A stretch of 57,804 nucleotides of DNA from an uncultured Clostridia bacterium (lineage in GTDB: Bacteria; Bacillota; Clostridia; Peptostreptococcales; Anaerovoracaceae), in NCBI GenBank assembly GCA_934256595.1, contig CAKQOW010000008.1, forward strand, positions 1-57,804. The letters run 5' to 3'. Under the pieces are notes generated by a model, which made no database searches, was not told the DNA's origin, and saw only the letters and a list, made by a program, of their open reading frames with translations. The position numbers and the translations under genes were made by a program. Each line of letters opens with the position of its first letter. Position 1 is the stretch's first letter. Positions 36,324-46,800 of this stretch are shown one piece after another.

Positions 36324-37235
36324 ATGGTAGAGATTAATAGAAAATATAAGGACAGTGTGTTTCGCATGCTGTTTAATGAGAAAGATAAGCTTATAGAGCT
36401 TTATAATGCAATATTTGATACAGACTATACGGAAGATGACAGAGTAGATATAACCACTATAGAGGACGTTATATTCAAGACTATGAAAAATGACATATCA
36501 TTTATTATGGACGGTAAATTTGTACTGCTCATAGAACACCAGTCAAGTATCAACAACAATATGTGTTTAAGAGACTTGCTATATGCAGATGAGTTAATAA
36601 GGCGAATGATTGATCCAAAGGATCTGTATAAGGAAGCGCCGGTAAAAATACCTAATCCGAAATTCGTGGTGCTTTACAACGGCGAGCGCTACATGCCGCC
36701 ATTTGATGAAAAGGAGCTTTCAGACAACTTTTTAAAGGAGGAGCCTGAATACTCTTTACAATTAAAGCTTGATGTATATAATATAAATATAGATGCAGGC
36801 AGTGAACTCCTTGAGAAAAGTCCCACTCTAAAGCAGTACAGTATGTTTGTCGAGAGAGTCAGGAAATACAGCAAAGAAAAGGAGACTCTTACCGAGAGAG
36901 ATATGGTTGAGATAATGGAGAGCTGTATCAAGGACGGAATACTGCCGGAGTTTCTGAGTAAGTACGGCAGGGAGGCGGTAGGAATGATGTTTAGAGAGCT
37001 GACACAGGAGGAAGCGAGGGAGATGTCCAGACAGGACGGATATGACCTTGGCATTGAACAGGGAAGAAGCGAGGGCTTTGCTGAGGGTGAAAAAATCGGC
37101 GAAGAACGTGGACGAACTGAAGGCGAGGCTTCCAAAGCACTCGAAATGGCCAAGGCCATGAAGAATAAGGGCTATTCAACTGATGAAATATCAGAGCTTA
37201 CAGGAATATCATCAGATGAGATAAAGAAACTATAA
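36324..37235 (+). CDS. Rpn-family nuclease / putative transposase
   Basis: The 303-residue protein carries the Rpn (YhgA-like, PD-(D/E)XK) core: YKDSVFRMLFNEKDKLIELY at the N-terminus, D in NDISFIMDGK, and LLIEHQSS, the E-x-Q active-site strand. It then has LRDLLYADELI and PKFVVLYNGERYMPP. The C-terminus is a charged helix with EQGRSEGFAEGEK-type repeats, ending in STDEISELTGISSDEIKKL, nearly the same as the end of the remnant at 55141-55491. Active-site residues look intact, unlike the copy at 2698. GAAAGGA precedes ATG 36324. Confidence 0.85.
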   Translation: MVEINRKYKDSVFRMLFNEKDKLIELYNAIFDTDYTEDDRVDITTIEDVIFKTMKNDISFIMDGKFVLLIEHQSSINNNMCLRDLLYADELIRRMIDPKDLYKEAPVKIPNPKFVVLYNGERYMPPFDEKELSDNFLKEEPEYSLQLKLDVYNINIDAGSELLEKSPTLKQYSMFVERVRKYSKEKETLTERDMVEIMESCIKDGILPEFLSKYGREAVGMMFRELTQEEAREMSRQDGYDLGIEQGRSEGFAEGEKIGEERGRTEGEASKALEMAKAMKNKGYSTDEISELTGISSDEIKKL

Positions 37236-37262
37236 TAGATTACTTTTTTAAAGTTAGATTTA

Positions 37263-37296
37263 TGGGACTTTCGTTATTACGGGAGTCCCGTATTTA
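37263..37296 (+). terminator. Possible terminator after the Rpn-type gene
   Basis: GGGACT (37264) pairs with AGTCCC (37284-37289), and an alternative pairing TACGGGA/GTCCCGTA overlaps it. The following T run is short. Confidence 0.4.
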
Positions 37297-37368
37297 GTAG
37301 TTGCACTTATTATGTATATGGATAAGACAGTATATACTTTAGGATAAAAATTTTATTCTAAAGACGTA

Positions 37369-37397
37369 TTTACAAGATACCTGCACAATGCTAAGAT
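37369..37397 (+). promoter_or_regulatory. Promoter of cobalamin riboswitch 1
   Basis: TTTACA (37369-37374) and TAAGAT (37392-37397) are separated by 17 bases, so transcription would begin about 10-15 bases before the riboswitch. The same TTTACA -35 box precedes riboswitch 2. Confidence 0.55.
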
Positions 37398-37414
37398 AGT
37401 AGCATAATTTAATA

Positions 37415-37610
37415 TTTGTTTTGTGCTCTTTCCGTAAAGGAAAGCTAAGATGGAAACAGGTGCAAATCCTGTACGGTCCCGCCACTGTAAAGAGGGAGCG
37501 CTGTCTATTATGTCACTGGGCAACCGGGAAGGCAGACAGTGTGATGATTTCTGAGTCAGGATACATACACAAAACAGTGATTTAACCCAACGGAGAATTG
37601 GATAGAAATC
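37415..37610 (+). ncRNA. Cobalamin riboswitch 1, leader of the giant surface protein gene
   Basis: Conserved core elements appear in order: GGAAACAGGTGCAAATCCTG (37452-37471), CGGTCCCGCCACTGTAA including the B12 box GCCACTG (37474-37490), GGCAACCGGGAAGG (37519-37532) and GAGTCAGGATAC (37553-37564). These are the ligand-binding core of the AdoCbl-type riboswitch. Binding of a corrinoid normally turns off the gene downstream. A strong terminator follows at 37690, then the 3279-residue protein gene at 37825. Confidence 0.93.
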
Positions 37611-37689
37611 GAAACCATTTAATAAGCAGACAGAGGCTGTAATACGCAGCCTTTATATCAGTATGCTCTGTTAATCTTTAAAATCCGCT

Positions 37690-37730
37690 GGGGAGAAATA
37701 TATAGGTATTTCTTCCCCTGTTTGTTTTTT
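37690..37730 (+). terminator. Riboswitch 1 expression-platform terminator
   Basis: GGGGAGAAATA (37690-37700) pairs with TATTTCTTCCCC (37707-37718) and is followed by TGTTTGTTTTTT. It lies about 95 bases before the ATG of the giant gene, so it is suited to transcriptional attenuation. Confidence 0.88.
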
Positions 37731-37824
37731 GAGGCAGAGCAGGGGGGATAATAAACAGCCTTATTAAGGTGGATTTTATCAGCTCTCTGTAATTAAAACT
37801 ACAGCAATTAAGGAAGGAGAGAAT

Positions 37825-40800
37825 ATGGGGAAGAAACGAGTTATAACTAAGGTAGTGGCAATGCTGCTGTCATTTGCAGTAGTGTTCAGTATGCTGCCGG
37901 GGGCGGTGTTTGCTGATACCGGTGCAGATACAGCAATTGTAATAACTACAGCCGAACAGTTTGCAGAAATGAATGCAGGGGGTAACTATAAGCTGGGGGC
38001 GAATATTACAGTAACGACACCATATAAAGGTCAATTCAAGGGAACTTTTGACGGTGACGGTTATACAGTAACATTGAACCTTAATGTTACAAGCGGAAAT
38101 GCCGGGCTTTTTGCAGAAACAGGCTCTAGCGCTAATATCAGTAATGTTATTGTTGCCGCTAATATAAGTTCATCAGTTGGCAGTAGTTCAACAGTTTATT
38201 ATGGAACTGGTAGCCTGATAGGAAAAGTTTCCGGCAAAACAACCATTAACAACTGTGGAGTTGCTGGAACAGTTAAAAACACTTATTCAGCTTCAAGTTA
38301 TGCGCCCTATGTAGGAGGCCTTGTCGGATTTATTGCAGGAAGCTGTACTGTTAATGACAGCTTTTCTTCGTGTGATGTTTCAAACAGCGGAACGAGCAGT
38401 TCAGCAAGTACAGGGGGACTTATAGGAAAAGCATCCAACTGTAAATTGGATGTTTCAAATTGTTATTCTTCAGGTTCCGTTACAGGAAATAAAGGATCTG
38501 CCGGCGGACTGATAGGTTATGTTTACTGCAGTAGTAATAAGCATAATTACAGCAATTGCTATGCTGCCGGTACGGTAGCAGCAGGCAATGCATATGGTTT
38601 TGCATATAGCGCTGCAGCCACGGGTTTTACATTTACAAAATGTTACTATAATAATACTAATAGTAAGGGTTTTAATAAGACATCAAATGGAATAATCGGG
38701 AAATCATCTGATGAATTAAAGAACCTGGCAGAAACTTTAGGTGATGCATACCGAAGTGATACACAGGGAATTAATAACGGCTACCCTATATTAAGCTGGC
38801 AGTACGTAGATCCTAATGCTAAAAGCACAGTTAAATTTAATATTACTCCTGCTGATTCTGTGCTGACATGGAACAATAAAGAGCAGCAGGTTTCTGAAAC
38901 AGGAGAATATACATTTACCGATGTGGTTGTTGGGGATTACAGCTATGAAGTAACGAATGAAGCGAGAGATTATGCAAAGCAGACCGGAACTGTTTCCGTA
39001 AAAGGCAATGATGTTACAAAGAACATTAGCCTTGAGCAGAATAAGCATAAGCTCAGCTTTGATATTACTCCTGCAGATGCAAATCTTGCAGTTAAAGACA
39101 GTGATGATAAAGAAATTACTGCGGATGCAGACGGAGGATATTCTGTAATAAACGGAACTTACAAGTATAGTCTGACCGCTTTCGGGTACAAGGATAAAGA
39201 GGGAAATATCACTGTAGATCGCAGTGACAGGGAAGAAAAAGTTGAAATGGTTAAACAGCCTGATGTTACCGTTACATTCAGATATGCTGACCATGATGAT
39301 GCGATAACGGGAGGCAGACTGGTTGTAAAAACAGGCGACAGAGAATTTTCAGCTGAAGACGGAAGCGACGGACTTGTGTATAGACTGCCTGCGGGATATG
39401 AATATACATATACCTTTACAAGCGGCAATTATGCCAAGCAGGAAGGAACGCTTGATTATAAAGAAGTTACAGCAGCAAAAGCTGAAACTGTCGATATACC
39501 TATGACTGAAAAAACAGTATGGGAGGGCAGCAGTGATATAACTGAACCCGCAAGCGTGGACGGAGTATATCAGATAAGCAGCGGCAGTGAACTTGCGTGG
39601 CTCGCACAGCAGGTTAATGCAGGTAAAAATTCAGACTGCAATGCTGTGCTTACCAAAGACATTGATTTAGGTAATGAAAGCTGGACACCTATTGGTAAAT
39701 CAAATTATTATGCATTTAAGGGCAGCTTTGACGGACAGGGGTATACTGTACGCCTGTATGTTAAAGGCTCATCATCAGCCAACTACGGACTGTTTGGATA
39801 TATTTCCGAGGGAACAGTTAAAAACCTGACTGTAGAGGGTAAAATTGAAATAACAGGAAACGGCAGCAGTTCTTATGGAACAGGCGGTATTGCAGGATGC
39901 TTCAATGGTACATCGGGTGTCATTGAAAATTGTATTAATAAAGCTAAGATTACAGACAGCCAGAATGTCGGCGGTATTACAGGCAGTCAGAATGTCGGCG
40001 GTATTGTCGGACTTGTTTCCGGTGGAAACAGCAGCGCGGACAAGCAGATTAAAGCCTGTGCAAATCTTGTGGAAATAAAGTCAAACAGTCATAATGCAGG
40101 CGGTATTGTCGGATACATAAACGGACAGGTAAATGTAGACAGCTGCTACAACAGAGGCGACTGTACTTCAGGTGGTTACAGAGCAGGTGGTATTACTGCA
40201 TATCTTAACAGCAGTTATGCAAATATAAGTAACTGCTATTCGACTGGAAACACGAAAGTAGCTTATGGTAATGATGCAAAGTCTGTTGTCGGAAACAAAT
40301 CATACGGCACTATAAATAATTGTTATTATCTTGAAACAGTTACAAATACAGCAGGCACAAGTACTACAGCCGAAAAAGACAGCAATGCAACTTTTAAAAC
40401 CGATGATGAGTTAAAGAATTTGGCAGGTACTCTTGGTGACAGCTTCGTAACAGCTCCTGCAGGACTTAATGATGGTTATCCTGTCCTTACTTTCCAGATA
40501 CCTAGATATGATGCAGTATTTACTGTTGATGATGAGAATGCAACAGTGGAGATTGAAGGATATACAGGTGTTAAAAATGCAAATGTATGGTCATTCAGAC
40601 TTGCAGACGGTGATTACAGCTACAGAGTATATTTATTTGGAAAGGTTGAACAGCGGGGAACTATTACTGTTAAGGGCGGTAATGTAAATACAGAGATTAA
40701 ATTGCAGGCTGCTAACACCAAGGTTGTTAAATTTACAGTGAAGCCTGATAATATAAATGCTGTAATCAAGGTGATGTGGAACGGTCAGGAAGTAGATGCC

Positions 40801-43800
40801 GCATTTGACGGAAGCTATATGTTGCCGTATGGCGATTACAGCTATACAATAAAAGCAAGAGGATATGCAGGAGTTACAGGAACTTTAAAAGTTGATGAGA
40901 ATTCAGAGAATGTAACTGTAACTATGACAGAAACCTCTGCGTGGGACGGCGAAACTAAAGAAGCCCCTTCAGGTAAGGGTACAGTAGAACAGCCATACCT
41001 TATTGAAAATGGTGCGCAGCTTGCGTGGTTTGCAGATAAAGTTGCAGATGAAGATAACGAAGCAAGTTCATCATATTATGCTGAACTTGTAAATGACATT
41101 GATTTAGGTAACAAAAACTGGACACCGATAGGGGATAATTCCAAGGGATTTCAGGGCAGCTTTGACGGCAAAGGTAATACAGTATCGGGACTTAATGTAT
41201 CAGGCGCATACGCAGGCTTATTTGGATTTATAAAAGATGCGGAAATTAAAAACCTGACAGTAAAGGGAAAGGTTGCGGGAACTGAATATGCGGCAGGTAT
41301 TGCAGCAAAGGCTAAAGGAACTTCAAATACAATTTTAGCCTGTGGCAATGAAGCGGATATATCCGGGAAAAATGCAGCAGGAATTCTTAGCTGGAACGGA
41401 GTTTATAATACAAATTGTACAATAATCAGGTGCTATAATACAGGATCAGTTGTTTCTACAGGAAGTACCAGTGACAGAGCGGGTGGAATAGTAGCTTGTA
41501 ATACGGGAACAACAACTGTTTCAGAAAGCTATAATACCGGAGATATTACATCTAATGGTTATGCAGGAGGTATTTTTAGCGGAACAGGAATTTCTGTATC
41601 AGGAAGTTATAACAGCGGCATAATAAGTGGTGCGGACAGCTCAAAAACGGGAGCAATCACAACAGGAAAATCTGATAGTATTACAAAGTCATATTATTTA
41701 AAAGGTACAGCAAATGACAGAAGCGGTAATGCTGTTGAATTGACAGCTATGGAGCTTCAGGCTCTTGATATGGGCGAGGCTTTTGAGCATGTTGCAGGCA
41801 TAAACAGGGATTTCCCTGTACTTAAATGGCAGAACCTTAAGCCTCTTAAAGGCGATGCCGTGCTTGCAGATGATGCGGAATTCGGCCTCGAAAAGGTATA
41901 TGTACCTGATAATGAAGAAGCAGAGGACGGATATCTTGCAACACCTGAGCTTAAATGGAAAGCTGTTGACGGTGCCGAAAGCTATGTTATCACATTATGG
42001 CGTACAGCTGCTTATGAAAAGGCAGGGGACATAAACGATATATGGAATTTCATATACTGGGAGGATGAAGAGGCTGCAAAATATCTTACAGATGAGCAGT
42101 TTAAAGAATATTCATCACTCAAAGATACACTGACGACTGACGGTAAGGTGACACATCCTAAAGCGGAATACCTGCAGCAGGTGTTCAAAGATAAAGGACT
42201 GGAAGTACCTTCGCATGGAGAAATCAGAACAGAATTCGTAACAGCTGTTTACGATGTAAAAGGCACTTCATATGATTGCAGCAATGTATTTGAGTCGCTT
42301 CCTGAGGGTGTATACTATGCGGCAGTTGTACCTATGAATTCTGACGGTACATATATTATTCCGTCAATGTATAAAGTAGAAGCAGAAGTTATAGGTTTCC
42401 AGAATCCGTATGACAGAATGAAACCTGTAACAGATCTTGAATGGGACGGAACAAGGGCAAAATGGTCTGCAAAGAATAACTTTACAGCAGATCAGATATA
42501 TACAGTTAAGCTGTACACTGCTGAAGACGGAAAATATACTTTCTTTAAGTCCTTTGAAATTTCGGGTGTGTATAATGCTGCGGACTTCGGGAATGTGTTT
42601 GCTGCCGAAACAGATTATGCATTTACGGTTACCGCACATTCCGATGAGGACTATATAGTTAAATACGGTCTTACAGACAGTCCGGAGTCAGCAATGAGCC
42701 CTGTATACAAAGCAGGTGAATCTACAGAGCCTACAGAAGAGCATACAGGCTGGACAGCGATTTCAACAGCAAAGGAATGGATAGAGCTTGCCAATATTGA
42801 AGATGTGCCTTCCGATTCGGAAAATTCCGCATCAGAGAGCAGACAGGCAGTCGAATGGCGCAAAAACTATTACCTTACAGCAGATATTGATTTTTCAGAG
42901 CTCAGCGCGGCAGATCAGGCTAAGACAAAATCAATAGGTAATGTAACAAATCGCTTTATGGGAACCTTTGACGGCAACGGATTTAAAATAAAGGGACTTA
43001 ATCTGAGCAACAGCGATTCGGGTCTGTTCTGGTATATCGGAAGCACAGGATATATTTATGATTTGACCGTTGAGAATGCAAATGTGCTGTTCTCCGATAA
43101 TGCCGCGGTTGTTGCGCATATGAACTACGGCAAAATTGAGAAATGCGGAGTTGTTAATACGAATATTACGGCTGACACCGGCGCTGTACTTGGCGCTATG
43201 GTATCCAGAAACTACGGCATAGTGCGTGACAGCTATGTACAGGGCGGAAGCCTTGTTTCAAACAGCACAACTGCTACAGGACACGCAGGATTTGCAGGCT
43301 CCAATGAAAGCGGCGGTCTGATTGAACGCTGCTGGACAAGTATGGATATAAATACCGCAAGCGATTATTCAGGCGGATTTGTGGGACTCGGATACGGTGG
43401 CACAATACGTGACTGCTTTGCACTGGGGAACGTTAAAGCAAGAGGCTATTCGGGCGGCTTCATCGGCAGATCGGTATATTCCGGCAATGTCTATGAAAAC
43501 TGCTACGCAGCCGGTACAGTTACGGTAACCGGTGATGAGGGACACGGCTTTATAGGCGGTAATAAACCTGATTCGGCATTCCAGACAGACCAGTCGGCAG
43601 GCATCAGTAACTGCTACTATAATTCAGCATCTCCGGAAGATAAAAACGGCGCAATAGGAAAGTCTGTCAGCGAAATGAAATCAGATGAGTTCCTTAGTGC
43701 ATTGAACAAAAATGCAAGCTGGACAAGAAGCGATGAAAATAATGACGGATTGCCTTATCTGAGCGGCGTTGCAATCCCGCAGAAACAGACAACAAGCACA

Positions 43801-46800
43801 ATCTCTGTGCAGGTACTGATAGCTGAATATGACAAGAATTCATATGATTTCAGCAAAATGGGCGATGTTATTGATGTTACTGTGGAATCCACAGGAAACA
43901 CAAGAGTTGTTGATGTAATGGATGCAGCGGCAGCTCAGAACAATCTTACTTATTCATACAATACTACGGCTGAATACGGCAGATTTATTCATACGATAAA
44001 CGGCAGAGCTGTCGAAAGCCCTGACGGCTGGATGTTTACGGTAAATGATAAGCTTTCAAATGTAAGCGCATCTCTTGCCGCAGTAAAAGATAATGACAAA
44101 ATTCTCTGGTATGAGGGCACGACACAGAACCTTTTCAAGGGTCCTTCGTGGGAGTATATGACAGGCGAGAACCCTGACCCTGATACCACCGTTATAACTG
44201 AAGCGCAGCAGCTTGTAGAACTTTCAAATGCTACAGGCGAAGCACTGACTAAATCATATAAGATGGGAGCTGACATTGATCTGACCGGAATTGACTTTAA
44301 CGGTATAGGAAACGCATCGGAGCCTTTCAGCGGTAGCTTTGACGGTAACGGATTTAAAATTTCCAATATGACAATTAAAAAAGATGCATCATCTGAGGGC
44401 GTAGGATTGTTTAACTATATAATGGGTGCTGCCGTTAAAAATGTTAAACTTGAAAACGCAGATGTAACAGGCGGATCTATGGTTGGAGGTATTGCCGGCT
44501 GGGCGGTTGCAAGAGTAAGCAGTGAAAATATGGCAGAAAGCATAGGAAACCTGATTGGAAACTGTCATGTATCAGGAAAAGTAAAATCACTGGCGACAGG
44601 CTCAAAAGGTGCATATGCAGGAGGTCTCGTTGGAGATAACGACGGTGAAACCGACAGCAAGACAGGCTTCAGTGTATACAGCTCAATAGATAAATGCAGC
44701 GCTGATGTAAGTGTCGAAGCCGAGGGTGCATATGCAGGAGGTCTTGTCGGAGGTAACTTCGGAAATATAACCGATTCATATGCAACAGGAGATGTATCAG
44801 GCCAGATAGGAGCAGGCGGTTTTGCAGGTACAAATACAGGCTCAATATACAGCTCACATTCGGAAGGCAGTGTTTCGGGAACCGGCAGTACAGGCGGCTT
44901 TGCAGGTACAACTTCAGGTGAAATAAGGAATTCCTACAGTCTTGGTACAGTAAACTCCCTGTCAGCGGGAGATAAAATCGGAGGATTTATCGGAAACGGC
45001 AGCGGTATGGTAAAAGACTGTATGAGCGCAGGAGTTGTAAGCAGAAGCACAGGTGACAGCTATGTCGGAGGCTTTGCAGGCTTCTATACAGGAAAACTTG
45101 CAGGACTTGCAAAGGATATACAGCTTTCGGGATGCTACGGCAACTGCACAACAGCCCAGAATGAAACTGTCAGTGCCATAGGAAATATGACATCCTCAAC
45201 AATAGAAGCCGAAAAGAAAGTTCTCAGTGAAATGCAGCTGACAGACAATACTGCAGTTGCAGATAAACTGTTTGAAATGTTCGGTGTAAGACTTAACGGT
45301 TATACAGTAAATGAACTTGAGAGCATACTTGGAAAAATAAATGAAAATATCAGCGCAGGCTTTAAAAACGGTGAAAATGCACCTTGGGAAATAGCAGATA
45401 TGATTTCGTATGCGGATGCGTATGGACAGAGCGCAGATCTAAGTGAAGAGCAGATACAGTCATATATAAACTATGTGGCAGAAAAAGGCTATAATGCAAC
45501 AAGCGCCGGAGATCTTGCAAAGTACATAATTTCACTAAAGGCGTTAGGCTATGATGCAACTAAGATAGTAACTGTCAATCAGGCGTCAGGCACATATTTC
45601 AATATGGTTGCCAAGCTTAAAAATATGCTGAAAGACAGCACCGGAGGAAGCAGCAGCATATATACACTGCCATTTATACTGATTGCGCTGCAGCAGGATG
45701 CAGCTTATGCAACAGATGATGAAATAAATGATATAGTAAACAGCATACTGGATCAGCAGCTCAAAAATGGAGGCTGGGGATACACATATAATGGAGCAGA
45801 ATATGAGGATATAGATGCAGATGCATTTGTGATACTGGCTCTGTCGAAATACTATAATACAAACTCCGATGTAAAAGATGCTGTTGATAAGGCTCTGAAC
45901 AAAGAAAACATAAACAGATTTCAGGGTGAAAGCGGAGCAATATATTCTTCGTGGTCAAATGCTCCGAGTGCCGAGAGTACAGGAATACTCTTAGCAGCTA
46001 TTGCGTCTGCAGGCAAAAATGCAGACGAATACAAATTTAAGAACAAGACCCTCACAGACGGTCTTATGGCAATGTACAATGCAGACGAAAAGGGCTTTAC
46101 ATTTGAAGGCAAAGTAAATTCCCTTTCAACAGAGCAGGGCTTTAGAGGACTTATATCATATGTAAGAAATACATATAAAGCAGGATACAATATATTTGAT
46201 TTCAGCAGCAAGCCTTCAAACATTGCAAAAGCAACAGGCGGTGCAGAAGAAGGAAAGCCGTCAGATCCTTCAGGAACAATAGATATTACAGCATACCTTA
46301 CAATAAAAACAGACAGCGAAGTATGGCTTAACCATAGTACGGTATCTGTAAAAGAAGGCTCAACAGTATATCATATACTTACAAACGGGCTTCCGGCAAA
46401 TATGTCACAGGAAGGAGCTGCATCGGGTTATGTGAAGTCAATAACAAAGGACGGAGTTACATTAGCGGAATTTGATAAAGGTGAGAATTCAGGCTGGCTT
46501 TATACAGTAAACGGCACAATGCCTAATGTTCCTCTGACTTCATATACAGTAGCAAACGGAGATGAAATACTCTGGTATTACACAACCGACTATACTAAAG
46601 ACCCTAATGCAGGCGACTGGAATGAAAGTAAAAATGAAGTTATAACAACCGGAAATATAGGGTCTGCAACTACAACTGTACCTGCAGAAGTTAAGATATC
46701 AGGAAACACAGCTGCTGCAGCAGTAACAGACAAGAACGCTGCAGAACTTATCAAGCAGGCCAAGGAAAACAAATCAGCGGAAATAGTTATAAATGTATCA

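Noticed and set aside
37825..45200. Repeated DNA words that could suggest a CRISPR-like or satellite array
   Set aside because: The repeats are degenerate, irregularly spaced and in frame; they encode GLUG motifs (GGxxG) of the surface protein.
45250..46220. Active prenyltransferase or terpene cyclase domain
   Set aside because: The protein is secreted, no DXDD or zinc-ligand motif is apparent, and it is paired with DUF4430 in a cobalamin-controlled locus; a binding barrel fits better.
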